A stretch of DNA of 64,000 nt from Methylobacter sp. (GCF_030680395.1 NZ_JAUXVR010000006.1:124001-188000); one strand, 5' to 3'. Positions 52,862 through 61,685 are shown, counted from the stretch's first letter. Notes: a model not told the origin generated them from the sequence alone. Numbers and translations are program-made.

Positions 52862-53845
52862 TTATAAGGTTAATAAAGTAATTTTATCTTGGTTATGATT
52901 TTTTAGCTTCAAATTATCAGCATTGGTATCAACACCATTTTGCAGGATAACCAGCATCTTGCAAGCATCCCGTCCTTTTTGCGCATACAGTACTTTACCT
53001 GCACTTTGTTCTGTGCCCGTACTGTCATCAATGATGGTTGAATTAGGCTCAGGAGGCGTTAAGACATCACATTCAGCGAGAAACATTTCCCTTTTGGCCT
53101 TACCCAAATAATGAGTCCGGGCAACAATTTCTTGGCCGGTATAACAGCCCTTGGTAAAACTAATGCCGCCTAACTTATCCAGATTAAGCATTTGCGGAAT
53201 AAACTCTTCCGATGTTTCTGCAGTAAGCCAAGGAATCCCGGAGATTATATCGAGATAGCGCCATTGTGCCGAATCGTCAGCTTGGAAGCCTAGCTTAACC
53301 TGTTCTTCCCAAAGCGCCTGAGCGTTATCAGCCTCGGCAATAATCAAGCTGCGGTTTTGAAAATCAACAACGATATTTTCCTGTCTGCTTGTTGCAAAGC
53401 TATGTTCCGACACCTCGCCGGATTGCGATGCCTCATCGCATAAGCCGATTAAACATAATTCATCCGAACTATCGGTTAAGCTTACATTTGATCGCAACAC
53501 GTACATCTGTAGTCTTTTTTTGACTGACGCCAATAATTCTTTGGGTAGAATCATCAAAAAAGCATCGGCGCTTTTAACCAGTAAAAAAGTAGTAATCGCC
53601 CTGCCCTTAAGATTGCATAACGCACCGAGACTGCTTTTTATATCGGTTATGTCATTAATATTACAAGTCATTTGACCCTGTAAAAATTTTGCCGCATCAA
53701 TCCCTGCAACCGTTAAAACACCCAGCTGTGTAATGGGGTAAATGCGTTTATTGCCTTCATGTTCAGGTGATAGAAAAACAACGTTGATATCGTTGTCAAA
53801 TACTGCATTCTTAGAAAGCAGGAAGTTTTTCCAGTTGGGGTTCAT
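52862..53845 (-). CDS. ygfZ: YgfZ/GcvT-like folate-binding protein
   Basis: A 327-residue member of the YgfZ family. The signature KGCYTGQEIVARTHYLGKAKR is present, with the conserved Cys. An N-terminal GcvT-like folate fold covers about 30-220. YgfZ supports assembly or repair of Fe-S enzymes such as MiaB, with folate as cofactor. It diverges from the YgfX-like gene; in E. coli ygfX, sdhE (ygfY) and ygfZ are neighbours, so this is a rearranged version of that locus without sdhE. Confidence 0.9.
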   Translation of the reverse strand: MNPNWKNFLLSKNAVFDNDINVVFLSPEHEGNKRIYPITQLGVLTVAGIDAAKFLQGQMTCNINDITDIKSSLGALCNLKGRAITTFLLVKSADAFLMILPKELLASVKKRLQMYVLRSNVSLTDSSDELCLIGLCDEASQSGEVSEHSFATSRQENIVVDFQNRSLIIAEADNAQALWEEQVKLGFQADDSAQWRYLDIISGIPWLTAETSEEFIPQMLNLDKLGGISFTKGCYTGQEIVARTHYLGKAKREMFLAECDVLTPPEPNSTIIDDSTGTEQSAGKVLYAQKGRDACKMLVILQNGVDTNADNLKLKNHNQDKITLLTL

Positions 53846-53977
53846 TAGTAAATAAGATAATGGATTTTAAAGTATTTTGATTATATCGCTGTTTGAACAA
53901 AGACAAAAAACCTATGTGCTCATTTGTATTGCGTTCAAACACACGTATCATCAACGAAAAAATAAGGAGCGCCCAAC

Positions 53978-54397
53978 TTGTCCAAAAAACACGAACCTTC
54001 GTTATTGGTAGAACTTAAGCCATCCCAACGATTAAAGCAGTTACTGATTATTATGCATATGCTGGCATTGGCTTCAAGCATCGCCAATGCTTTACCGATT
54101 ATCGTCAAATTGGCTCTGCTGACAGGGATTTACATGCATCTTCAGTTTATTATTAAACGCTTAAAAAACGAGCCTTATAAAATCAAACATACTGAAGCAT
54201 CGGGTTGGGAAGTATCCAGCGGCGATGACTTTAAATCGATCCAAATCCTGAATTCAACAGTCATCACCCTATTCGCGGTATTTTTGCATTTTAACAACCA
54301 AGCACATAAGCAGTCCGTGCTGATAGTCAACGATGCATTAAATGAGGATGATTACCGGCGCCTTATCGTTAGACTGAAAACGGCTGATAAAAAATAA
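53978..54397 (+). CDS. YgfX-like inner-membrane protein
   Basis: A 139-residue protein with a TTG start supported by AAGGAG nine bases upstream. Two adjacent hydrophobic helices (about 23-58, LLIIMHMLALASSIANALP then ALLTGIYMHLQFII) are followed by a soluble beta-rich domain (GWEVSSGDDFKSIQIL, VLIVNDALNEDDYRRLIVRL). This layout and the ygfZ neighbour fit YgfX/CptA, whose E. coli member affects cell shape and pairs with SdhE. No sdhE is seen. Confidence 0.75.
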   Translation: MSKKHEPSLLVELKPSQRLKQLLIIMHMLALASSIANALPIIVKLALLTGIYMHLQFIIKRLKNEPYKIKHTEASGWEVSSGDDFKSIQILNSTVITLFAVFLHFNNQAHKQSVLIVNDALNEDDYRRLIVRLKTADKK

Positions 54398-54409
54398 GCG
54401 CCAACCCTG

Positions 54410-54904
54410 CTAGACTTTCCGGAAGATTGGAATTGATTTTTCAGAAGAACGCCGCGCCTTAAGTCCCCAAGCCAAAAGATATTCAATCTTGCGATTCCCT
54501 GTATTCAGGCGTTTAAAAAGTATTTCAAACAACTTCTTGTAAAACGAATAGCCTTTACTGGGATGACCATCCAGATACTCGCCAAGTCTCTCCCCATTGA
54601 TTTCCAATAAACAGCCATCGGAAATGGCTATAACGGAAGCGGTTCGTACCGATGACTCATGGAGACACGTATCGCCAAAAAGGTCTCCTTTACCCAAATC
54701 GCCGACTCCCGTTTTTATGTTTCGGCGTTCTTCCAGTTCCACATGCACAGACACTCGTAATTGACCGCTCTCAATGAAGAACAGGGACTTGGCCACATCG
54801 CCTTCCTTAACGATGGTTTCATTAGCATGAAAATACCAACGCTTCCAAGCAGCCCCTTGAATAAACTTTGGATCATTGATTATTTCTTTAATTAAATTTT
54901 CCAA
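54410..54904 (-). CDS. Cyclic nucleotide-binding domain protein without DNA-binding domain
   Basis: A 164-residue protein consisting of a Crp-like cyclic-nucleotide-binding domain (about 20-130: ETIVKEGDVAKSLFFIESG, GDLFGDTCLHESSVRTASVIA). The phosphate-binding cassette FGD..LHESSVRTA has the R that contacts cyclic-nucleotide phosphate (FGDTCLHESSVRTAS) and is near canonical. No HTH follows; the last 30 residues are basic (GNRKIEYLL, LKARRSSEKS). Likely a stand-alone regulatory subunit or adaptor. It is downstream-convergent with the YgfX-like gene. Confidence 0.82.
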   Translation of the reverse strand: MENLIKEIINDPKFIQGAAWKRWYFHANETIVKEGDVAKSLFFIESGQLRVSVHVELEERRNIKTGVGDLGKGDLFGDTCLHESSVRTASVIAISDGCLLEINGERLGEYLDGHPSKGYSFYKKLFEILFKRLNTGNRKIEYLLAWGLKARRSSEKSIPIFRKV

Positions 54905-54968
54905 GGTCGCATACCTCTACTACACGCAATTATTTAACAAATAGCCAGTGTAAATTGATAGCTTTCCA

Positions 54969-57200
54969 TCACTCGCACTCCAAGCCATCAACCCGCTGAA
55001 AGCCTCTGGGTAATGCCAAACCCCGTTTGGCGCGACTGCCGGAATAATGCTCAATATCCGCGCCTTTAAGCGTCAACTGCCGTTTACCGGCAATGATTTT
55101 CAACTGGCTGTTTTCAGGCAGCGCCACGGCCGCGACCACGTAATCCTTTCCAGCGGTCAGGTCAGGCGTCGGAATTTGAATCAACTTATTACCTTTGCCT
55201 TTAGCCAGGGCGGGCAACTCGGCCACCGGAAAAATCAACAAGCGGCCTTGTAAAGTCACTACCGCAAGTGAATCGGCTTCACTGCGGATCGGCACGGGTT
55301 TTAATACTTTGGCGCCATCAGGCAGCGTGATCAGCAGCTTGCCTGCCTTGTTTTTACTCAATAATTCTTTAAGCTGAACCCGGAAGCCATAACCGAAATG
55401 ACTGGCCAGCACATACCAATCGTCCGGCTGCCCCGCCAGAAGATGCACAAATAGCGAACCGGCAGGCGGATTAAGCCGTCCGGTCAACGGCTCGCCCTGG
55501 CTCCTGGCCGATGGCAGATCATGCGAAGAAGTACTGTAAGCCCGCCCGGTCGAATCGAGGATATAAACCGGCTGCGTCGTCCTGCATTTAACCGCATCCA
55601 GAAAGCCGTCGCCGGAACGGTAACTAAGACTGGCAACGTCAATATCATGGCCTTTTGCCGCCCTGATCCAACCTTTGTCCGACAGGATAACGGTTAACGG
55701 CTCGTTGGTGATTAACGCCGTTGTATCCAAAGCTTGGGAAGCATCTCTGGCAACAATCGGAGAGCGGCGGTCATCGCCGTATTTTTCTGCATCGCGCTCC
55801 AGTTCTTTCCTGATCAGGCGATTGAGCAAGCGCGGCGAACCCAGCGTTTTTTCCAGCGCGGCGCGTTCCAGCTCCAGTTCATCCTGCTCGCCGCGGATCT
55901 TCATCTCTTCGAGCTTGGCCAGATGCCTTAATTTTAATTCCAGTATCGCTTCGGCCTGAATATCGGTGATACCGAAGCGCGCCATCAGCACCGGTTTGGG
56001 ATGGTCTTCACTGCGAATAATGGCAATGACTTCATCGATATTCAGATAGGCAATCAGCAAGCCGTCCAAAATATGCAACCGCGCCAGCACCTTGTCCAAC
56101 CGGTATTGCAGGCGTTTTCGCACAGTTTCGGTACGAAACGCCAGCCATTCGACCAGTATGTCCCTAAGACCTTTAACCTTGGGCCGCCCGTCCAGGCCGA
56201 TCATGTTCATGTTGACGCGATAGCTTTTTTCCAGATCGGTCGTCGCAAACAGATGCGACATCACCTCATCCGCATCGATCCGTTTTGAGCGTGGAATCAC
56301 CAGCAAACGGGTCGGATTTTCATGATCCGATTCATCGCGCAAGTCTTCAATCATCGGCAGCTTTTTCGCCAGCATTTGCGCGGCTATCTGCTCCAGCAAT
56401 TTAGCGCCGGAAACCTGATGCGGCAGCGCGGTGATGACAATATTGCCGTCTTCCTGCTCGTATTTGGCGCGCATTTTTATCGAGCCGCCGCCGCTGATAT
56501 ACATTTTTTGTATATCCTCAGCCGAGGTGATGATTTCCGCATCGGTCGGGTAATCGGGTCCCTTGATATGGGTAAACAGCATGTCCAGCGTACTGTTCGG
56601 ATCATCCAATAGCTGGATGCAGGCATGAGCAACTTCCCGCAGATTATGCGGCGGTATATCGGTCGCCATGCCGACCGCAATGCCCATGGTGCCGTTCAGC
56701 AAGATATTCGGCAGTCGCGCAGGCAGCAATACCGGCTCTTTCAAGGTGGCGTCAAAATTATCCGACCATTCAACCGTACCCTGCCCCAATTCGCTTAACA
56801 AGGTTTGCGCATAAGCGGTCAAGCGGGATTCAGTGTAACGCATCGCGGCAAAGGACTTGGGATCGTCCGGCGACCCCCAATTGCCCTGCCCGTCAACCAA
56901 CGGATAGCGATAGGAAAAGTCCTGCGCCATCAATACCATCGCTTCATAGCAGGCGGAATCGCCGTGCGGATGATATTTACCCAACACATCGCCGACTGTT
57001 CTGGCCGATTTTTTAAACTTGGCCGTCGCTGTCAAACCCAGCTCGGACATGGCATAAACAATGCGCCGTTGCACCGGTTTTAAGCCATCGGCGATATGCG
57101 GCAAAGCCCGGTCCAAAATCACATACATGGAATAATCCAAATAGGCTTTTTCAGCAAAATCCTTTAACGGCAGTTGTTCAAAATTTCCCTGCATAATCAT
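54969..57200 (-). CDS. parC: DNA topoisomerase IV subunit A
   Basis: A 743-residue ParC. The quinolone-region start [33 protein letters not shown] and the catalytic Tyr (Y122 in [15 protein letters not shown]) are present. The breakage-reunion core covers about 10-480, followed by a shortened beta-pinwheel C-domain. The absence of the GyrA box supports ParC over GyrA. It acts with ParE to decatenate chromosomes; parE is not in the window. The start is 3 bases after the thioesterase stop. Confidence 0.94.
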   Translation of the reverse strand: MIMQGNFEQLPLKDFAEKAYLDYSMYVILDRALPHIADGLKPVQRRIVYAMSELGLTATAKFKKSARTVGDVLGKYHPHGDSACYEAMVLMAQDFSYRYPLVDGQGNWGSPDDPKSFAAMRYTESRLTAYAQTLLSELGQGTVEWSDNFDATLKEPVLLPARLPNILLNGTMGIAVGMATDIPPHNLREVAHACIQLLDDPNSTLDMLFTHIKGPDYPTDAEIITSAEDIQKMYISGGGSIKMRAKYEQEDGNIVITALPHQVSGAKLLEQIAAQMLAKKLPMIEDLRDESDHENPTRLLVIPRSKRIDADEVMSHLFATTDLEKSYRVNMNMIGLDGRPKVKGLRDILVEWLAFRTETVRKRLQYRLDKVLARLHILDGLLIAYLNIDEVIAIIRSEDHPKPVLMARFGITDIQAEAILELKLRHLAKLEEMKIRGEQDELELERAALEKTLGSPRLLNRLIRKELERDAEKYGDDRRSPIVARDASQALDTTALITNEPLTVILSDKGWIRAAKGHDIDVASLSYRSGDGFLDAVKCRTTQPVYILDSTGRAYSTSSHDLPSARSQGEPLTGRLNPPAGSLFVHLLAGQPDDWYVLASHFGYGFRVQLKELLSKNKAGKLLITLPDGAKVLKPVPIRSEADSLAVVTLQGRLLIFPVAELPALAKGKGNKLIQIPTPDLTAGKDYVVAAVALPENSQLKIIAGKRQLTLKGADIEHYSGSRAKRGLALPRGFQRVDGLECE

Positions 57201-57203
57201 AAA

Positions 57204-57701
57204 TTACAGCTCATCCTTTAATAACTCCACATGCATGGCACGATTTTTCTCCAGGCTTTCCTGGCGTATTTTTTTGCGCATTTCTGCCGCTTCGTAAAGT
57301 TTTATTTCCACATCATTATCCAGTTGTAATCTCGGAACTTCCACAGTTTGTCCGTGTTCATCCATCGCTACCATCGTAAAATAGCAGGACGTCGTATGCC
57401 TTTTTTCATCGGTTCTTAAATCCTCGGCAAACACCTTGACCCCGATTTCCATTGATGAATGGCCGACATAATTGACATGCGCATAAAAGGTGACCAGCTC
57501 ACCGACATTGACCTGTTGCTTAAAGAACACCTGATCGAGCGCCGCGGTCACCACGTATTTTTTACAATATTTTGCCGCACAGGCATAAGCCACCTGATCC
57601 AGCAATTTCAATAAAGAGCCTCCGTGAACGTTGCCGGAAAAATTAGCCATGTCCGGCGTCATCAATACCGTCATCGTTAGGGATTTTTCTTGTTTGGTCA
57701 T
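57204..57701 (-). CDS. Acyl-CoA thioesterase, hot-dog fold (YciA/BFIT type)
   Basis: A 165-residue thioesterase from MTKQEKSLTMTVLMTPDMAN. NFSGNVHGGSLLKLLDQVAYACAAK is the hot-dog active-site helix with its Asp and N-terminal loop. A second block VNYVGHSSMEIGVKVFAEDL and the C-terminal AMHVELLK tail complete the family. It hydrolyses acyl-CoA. The frame continues upstream through a dispersed repeat, so I chose the ATG with GAGAG nearby. It precedes parC by 3 bases. Confidence 0.88.
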   Translation of the reverse strand: MTKQEKSLTMTVLMTPDMANFSGNVHGGSLLKLLDQVAYACAAKYCKKYVVTAALDQVFFKQQVNVGELVTFYAHVNYVGHSSMEIGVKVFAEDLRTDEKRHTTSCYFTMVAMDEHGQTVEVPRLQLDNDVEIKLYEAAEMRKKIRQESLEKNRAMHVELLKDEL

Positions 57702-57718
57702 TAAACTCTCAGTCCATA

Positions 57719-57777
57719 GGATGGATACGACTGCAAGGATGCAGGAGGTAGCGCAACGCATACAGTCGTACCCATCC
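57719..57777. repeat. Copy B of the ACTGTATGGATACAGGAGG repeat with palindromic ends
   Basis: Outer arms GGATGGATACGACTG (57719-57733) and CAGTCGTACCCATCC (57763-57777) pair with one mismatch. The interior CGACTGCAAGGATGCAGGAG continuing GTAGCGCAACGC matches copies at 51637 and 60970. It overlaps the promoter region of the thioesterase gene. Confidence 0.6.
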
Positions 57778-57783
57778 GCTTAC

Positions 57784-58074
57784 TCATTTTTCAATTATTT
57801 CCTGATTATTATTGTCATAACGATAATTAATAATTTCTCCATTAATTAAAAGTTTAACTGCTGTTTCTATGGTATGTAAGGGCACTATAAACCATTCTCG
57901 CGGGGTATGAAACATCAGGGCACGAGACTTTCCCGACGCAGGCGGCGCTTTTAGCAATAGGTATTACGCATTCCGTTCAGCATAAGCGCAGGCTTGCATC
58001 TCGCGCATTCCCATAGGGTTGGTAGATGTGCTTTGGCCTGTTTGTGCATAGGTAACATCGACAAGATTGGGCAT
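57784..58074 (-). pseudogene. Relic of a DEAD-type helicase fused to a PREWF-type C-terminus, one internal stop
   Basis: A continuous frame of 97 codons from ATG at 58074 reads MPNLVDVTYAQTGQS, MGMREMQACAYAERNA, then a TAA (57964-57966) where homologues have Gln, and continues YLLLKAPPASGKSRALMF. That is the N-terminus and Walker A (PPASGKS) of a family of DEAD/DEAH helicases associated with restriction or defence loci. Straight after it, still in frame, comes HTPREWFIVPLHTIETAVK and LLINGEIINYRYDNN, which looks like the C-terminal part of a GIY-YIG/DUF4357-type protein. The body of the helicase is missing, so an internal deletion joined the pieces, and a nonsense mutation followed. Neither family name is certain. 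Confidence 0.6.
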
Positions 58075-58080
58075 TATTAT

Positions 58081-58290
58081 TTATCCTTTGCCGGTGACTT
58101 CTTGTATTAGCGATATATCTTTACGCAATAATTCGTTAATTAATGATTGCAGATTAACGCCTTTCATTTTTGCCTTCTCCGCAAACCAGCTTTCAACATC
58201 CTGATCCAAATAAACCGGGATATTTAATTGCGCATCAGGGCGATAAAAGCGCCCGCGTTCGGCATTGGAAAAATCATATTCGTCTTTCAT
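58081..58290 (-). CDS. BrnA-like antitoxin
   Basis: A 69-residue protein: YRPDAQLNIPVYLDQDVESWFAEKAK, then GVNLQSLINELLRKDI, which is a CopG/BrnA-type ribbon-helix-helix dimerisation and DNA-binding module. Its start overlaps by one base the stop of the BrnT-like toxin gene; toxin before antitoxin is the usual brnTA order. It would bind and neutralise the toxin and repress the operon. Confidence 0.85.
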   Translation of the reverse strand: MKDEYDFSNAERGRFYRPDAQLNIPVYLDQDVESWFAEKAKMKGVNLQSLINELLRKDISLIQEVTGKG

Positions 58291-58580
58291 TATGAGCCCT
58301 CATAGTGTTTTTGTTCATGTCGTGTCGCAGGTCTTGCAGAAATAATGCGTATAGTGACTTGGTCTTGGTGATAGGTCATAAAAGTATGCACCACTAAACG
58401 TAATTGATGAACTCGGGTATTGCCCAAGGTAATCCATCGCGCTTCCAATTCACTCTGTTTATCAGGCATAGATAATTGTAAAGGATCAAGAAATATTTCA
58501 GCCGCTTCCTCAAAACTGACGCCATGTTTTTGTAAATTGGTTTTAGCTTTAACCGGGTCCCATTCAAAATGATACTGCAT
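58290..58580 (-). CDS. BrnT-like RNase toxin
   Basis: A 96-residue BrnT protein: FEWDPVKAKTNLQKHGVSFEEA is the family N-terminus, and RWITLGNTRVHQLRLVVHTF is followed by IRIISARPATRHEQKHYE, with the catalytic-fold Arg/His/Lys typical of this RelE-like family. It would cleave RNA when the antitoxin is lost. It forms a one-base-overlap pair with the BrnA-like gene downstream. Its start has no strong ribosome site. Confidence 0.88.
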   Translation of the reverse strand: MQYHFEWDPVKAKTNLQKHGVSFEEAAEIFLDPLQLSMPDKQSELEARWITLGNTRVHQLRLVVHTFMTYHQDQVTIRIISARPATRHEQKHYEGS

Positions 58581-58614
58581 GGCTTATTTATCCTCTGCCT
58601 GGATCATATCACTC

Positions 58615-58646
58615 GGCGCAATACGCGACAAAGCTGCTATTGCGCC
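58615..58646. repeat. Short inverted repeat GGCGCAATA/TATTGCGCC
   Basis: Nine-base arms perfectly paired around a 14-base loop, in the gap between the BrnT-like gene and the ribbon-helix-helix antitoxin gene. It is related to the repeat at 1325-1362. Confidence 0.55.
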
Positions 58647-58659
58647 CTACGGAACTTGG

Positions 58660-58896
58660 TTACAACTCATCGCCAGAAAGCACTTCACGCTCTGGAACTT
58701 TAGCCAACAAGCGTTGAAAAGCCTGTTTATCAGCCCGTTGCGCACGTTGCTGCAAATAATCTTCCGTTGCTATAGCCGAGACCTTTTCGGCAACCGCACT
58801 GGAGATAAACTGGTTAATGGACACCCCTTCTTGCTGGGCGAGCTCTTTAATATGCCGATGAACAGAATCCGGTAAACGCAGGCTTAATGCACTCAT
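58660..58896 (-). CDS. Ribbon-helix-helix antitoxin (partner of PIN toxin)
   Basis: A 78-residue protein: LSLRLPDSVHRHIKELAQQEGVSINQFISSAVAEKVSA is a classical Arc/CopG/HicB-C-type RHH module, followed by a helical tail (DYLQQRAQRADKQAF) likely to wrap the toxin. Its ATG overlaps the toxin's stop by one base. It represses the operon and blocks the PIN toxin. Confidence 0.85.
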   Translation of the reverse strand: MSALSLRLPDSVHRHIKELAQQEGVSINQFISSAVAEKVSAIATEDYLQQRAQRADKQAFQRLLAKVPEREVLSGDEL

Positions 58897-59306
58897 TACA
58901 AACGCTCCAATAAAGTTTTAGGAACAATGGCTTCAACACCAAATTTATCAATACCAACAAAATCTTTTAAATTATGGGTGACGATGGTTTTAACCTTTGC
59001 AGTCACCGCCAATTCCAGCACCAAATCATCCTTGGCATCAGGCAAACAAGGCCTCCATAAAAAATACACTTTCTGAAATCGACTAAAAGCACAGAAGCTA
59101 TCTAAAACAACATTGATGTCCTCATCCAGCAAGTTCAACTCCGTTTGATTACGTTTGAGGACATCTTCATATTCAAATAATAAAGGCGTCGATAACGCCA
59201 ACTGAATACGTCCCGCAGAAAGATGCTCCAATATTTTAAAGGATGCGCCGCTTGCCGAATATAACCCGGAAAACAGGATATTGGTATCCATGATAATTTC
59301 ACTCAT
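58896..59306 (-). CDS. PIN-domain toxin
   Basis: A 136-residue PIN nuclease of the COG1569 type: IIMDTNILFSGLYSASGASF gives the first Asp, LLFEYEDVL carries the Glu, and CLPDAKDDLVLELAVTAK the further acids; TIVTHNLKDF ends the fold. It is first in a toxin-antitoxin pair with the RHH gene. No other genes belong to the unit. Confidence 0.88.
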   Translation of the reverse strand: MSEIIMDTNILFSGLYSASGASFKILEHLSAGRIQLALSTPLLFEYEDVLKRNQTELNLLDEDINVVLDSFCAFSRFQKVYFLWRPCLPDAKDDLVLELAVTAKVKTIVTHNLKDFVGIDKFGVEAIVPKTLLERL

Positions 59307-59737
59307 ACCATATACAGTATCATATAAAATATTATTGCAGCAATTGGCTGTTTTTAAGGTGTAAAGGGGTGTTTATCTCATGGCTGTTTAATTCAATGGT
59401 TACTGTTGCCACAGGACAGTTTCATCTACGGTGGCATGAATGCCGGATTCGTTCATTTTGGACCAACGTAGCCAAAAGTCGGGCACTTAGGCTAAATCGC
59501 CCCACATAGATGCAGTTATTCGTGACCTTATGGCTTAAGGATGCGTAAGGGTAGAACGGATTTACTGATGATGTGTTGATTCTGAAGCCTCACAACGCTT
59601 TTAAGTTGTTGTTTTTTGACAGCATTGATGCTATCAAAAAGTTGCAGGAAATTTATGATGCGACTAGCATAGCAATAGCCAGCTTCAAATATGTGGTGGT
59701 ATTTCATTTTCTTTCAATCAGTTACCGGGAGATTATC
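59307..59737. other. Intergenic region without a recognised gene
   Basis: The 431 bases between the PIN toxin start and the small membrane protein hold short frames without clear protein character. One frame is open into the downstream gene from 59573, but the product's start is at 59738. Any promoter for both neighbours should lie here. Confidence 0.5.
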
Positions 59738-59980
59738 ATGTCAAACCAAGACGACCATTCCGACAAAAACGACCAACCCCAGTCCTCAACGGATTCAGAC
59801 GATCCTGTAGAAAATGTTGTGGGGAATTTTAAGACATTTTTAATATCCATCGGCGGTGTAGCGCTGATTTTAGCCATACTTGTATTACTACCGATGTTGC
59901 TTACCTATTTATCTGAGGGAGATTATCGCCCTGTAGGAGAGCCTCATCCAGGCCTAAGCAGTCAAAGTGACTATAAGTGA
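59738..59980 (+). CDS. Small single-helix membrane protein, unknown
   Basis: An 80-residue protein from MSNQDDHSDKNDQP with GGGA-type ribosome site (CGGGAG) 7 bases upstream. A hydrophilic, Ser/Asp-rich N-terminus is followed by one helix (ISIGGVALILAILVLLPML) and a short tail (EGDYRPVGEPHPG). Resembles the short cytochrome-oxidase or cytochrome c associated membrane proteins in length only; no firm family. It is convergent with folP, with a hairpin between. Confidence 0.65.
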   Translation: MSNQDDHSDKNDQPQSSTDSDDPVENVVGNFKTFLISIGGVALILAILVLLPMLLTYLSEGDYRPVGEPHPGLSSQSDYK

Positions 59981-60009
59981 AACCTGATAAATAGGGAATA
60001 GTTGTAAAC

Positions 60010-60033
60010 GGTGGGCAGAAAAACCTGCCCACC
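60010..60033. terminator. Hairpin between the small membrane protein and folP
   Basis: GGTGGGCAG (60010-60018) pairs with CTGCCCACC (60025-60033) around a 6-base loop. It lies in the short gap between convergent genes, ends one base before the folP stop and has no long T-run. Confidence 0.55.
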
Positions 60034-60882
60034 CTATCTGCTCTGTTTAATCGCCCAAGCCACATCGGCTGCCTGCCGGTTTTCCTTGACATCATGAACC
60101 CGAAACATCTGTACCCCCGCCATCACCCCTAAAGCCGTGGTCACTGCAGTGGCTGTAACCAGTTCCGAGGGTTCGGTTACATCGCAAATCGTACCCATAA
60201 AACGCTTGCGACTGGTGCCTAACAGCACAGGAAAACCGGTCGCCACCAACGCATCAAGATGCGCCAGCAAATCAAGATTATCCTGCTTGCGTTTACCGAA
60301 ACCTATGCCCGGATCGATCGCAATAGCTTCTTTTTTAATGCCCGCCTTTAATGCTGCCTCAATGCTTTCATTCAAGACATCAAGCACTTCCTGCACCACA
60401 TTTTCATAATGCGGATTGTCCTGCATGGTTTTTGGCATCCCTTGGCTGTGCATCAAAATTATCGGCACACCGGTTTGGGCAGCCAGCGTCAGGATAGCCG
60501 CATCCTCCCTGCCCCCGGAAACATCGTTGATAATATCGGCTCCGGCATCCAGCGCCGCTTTGGCGACCTCGCTTAAGGTCGTGTCGATACTGATTAAAAT
60601 ATCGCTCGCCAATTGCTGCCTGATGGCTTCAATCACCGGAACGACCCGCTGAATCTGTTCCTTAGCCGTAACCGGATCAGATCCGGGACGGGTTGATTCT
60701 CCGCCTATATCGATAATATCCATGCCTTCGGACAACATCAGCTCAACCTGTTGCAAAGCCGCATTGAGACCTGAGAATTTACCGCCATCGGAAAAACTGT
60801 CCGGCGTCACATTTAAAATCCCCATAATCAGTGGTTTGGTGTGTGTGCAGCAAGATAATTGGGAACTGGCGCGACTGAACAT
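60034..60882 (-). CDS. folP: Dihydropteroate synthase
   Basis: A 282-residue FolP from MFSRASSQLSCCTHT. The family motifs are LIMGILNVTPDSFSDGG, DIGGESTRPGSDPV, NDVSGG, IAIDPGIGFGK and GTSRKRFMG. It condenses pABA with the pterin pyrophosphate for folate. The start has AGAGG well placed; an earlier ATG is poorly supported. It diverges from the tetrahydromethanopterin genes, one of which encodes a protein with a related dihydropteroate-synthase-like fold. Confidence 0.93.
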   Translation of the reverse strand: MFSRASSQLSCCTHTKPLIMGILNVTPDSFSDGGKFSGLNAALQQVELMLSEGMDIIDIGGESTRPGSDPVTAKEQIQRVVPVIEAIRQQLASDILISIDTTLSEVAKAALDAGADIINDVSGGREDAAILTLAAQTGVPIILMHSQGMPKTMQDNPHYENVVQEVLDVLNESIEAALKAGIKKEAIAIDPGIGFGKRKQDNLDLLAHLDALVATGFPVLLGTSRKRFMGTICDVTEPSELVTATAVTTALGVMAGVQMFRVHDVKENRQAADVAWAIKQSR

Positions 60883-60934
60883 TTCGTAACCTCTGATTAA
60901 TAACAGGTGCATCTACAAAAGCTTAAAAGAATAT

Positions 60935-61025
60935 CACCACGAAGACACGAAGGAATAAATCTTCGTGTCTCGGCAATTGCTCCTGCATTGCTCTACCTCC
61001 TGTATCCATACAGTCGTTCGTGGTG
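60935..61025. repeat. CACCACGAAG palindrome interrupted by another repeat
   Basis: The left arm (60935-60952) pairs with a right arm split in two: CTTCGTGTC (60961-60969) and TTCGTGGTG (61017-61025). Between them lie 47 bases (60970-61016) that match, in reverse, the ACTGTATGGATACAGGAGG repeat found at 51637 and 57728. One dispersed repeat has thus inserted in another. Confidence 0.8.
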
Positions 61026-61148
61026 AATAAAAGATTCTTAAATCATGCAACCATCGTGGGTTACAACATTTTCTAAAAGCCCAGCGTGCGAAATCGGCGT
61101 ATTGATTGATGTATAATACCCAAATGTTTTCGACTCTGATTGAATTTA

Positions 61149-61685
61149 ATGGATAAGCCACGATTAGCCTGGGCCATTACCGGCTCCGGTCATTATATAG
61201 AAGAATGCCTGGACTTCCTGCTGACGCTGGATAATGTTGACCTGTATTTAAGCCAGGCCGGACAAGAAGTGTTGCTTATGTACGGCATCAACCTCGACGA
61301 CATCCGCAAAAAAATGTCGGTATACCGCGACAAAACCGCTTCAGCGCCGCCGGTCGGGCATTTTTACAAGGGCTATTACCATACCTTTGTCATGGCGCCG
61401 ACCACGTCCAATACGGTTGCCAAATGCGTGCTGGGCATTGCCGACTCGCTGGTCACAAATCTTTATTCCCAGGCCGGGAAATGCAAGGTTCCGAGCATTG
61501 TTTACCCTTGCGATATAGCCCCGGAAATGGAAACCACTGCGCCGGGCGGCAAAGTCATGGTTTATCCGCGTAAAATCGACCTGGAAGGCACCGCCAAATT
61601 ACGCACTTTTGAATATACGAGCGTCGTTGAAAGTGTGGATGAATTGATTATTACAGTTAAAGAACGGCTTAAATCGTTAACATGA
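61149..61685 (+). CDS. Archaeal-type flavoprotein (AfpA/DmrA-like)
   Basis: A 178-residue flavodoxin-like protein from MDKPRLAWAITGSGHYI. FMN-site features are ITGSGHYIEECLDFL near the N-terminus, VMAPTTSNTVAKCVLGIADS in the middle, and SIVYPCDIAPEM later. Relatives include archaeal flavoproteins and dihydromethanopterin reductase, which fits the H4MPT context. A TTG three codons upstream is possible. Its stop overlaps the next gene's start (ATGA), so it is coupled to the DUF6513 gene. It probably reduces a pterin or flavin in H4MPT synthesis; that is inference. Confidence 0.85.
   Translation: MDKPRLAWAITGSGHYIEECLDFLLTLDNVDLYLSQAGQEVLLMYGINLDDIRKKMSVYRDKTASAPPVGHFYKGYYHTFVMAPTTSNTVAKCVLGIADSLVTNLYSQAGKCKVPSIVYPCDIAPEMETTAPGGKVMVYPRKIDLEGTAKLRTFEYTSVVESVDELIITVKERLKSLT

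Noticed and set aside
57702-57761. Longer thioesterase start
   Set aside because: The added segment is encoded by a dispersed palindromic repeat.
59573-59737. A longer version of the small membrane protein
   Set aside because: The better ribosome site and the hydrophilic N-terminus place the start at 59738.
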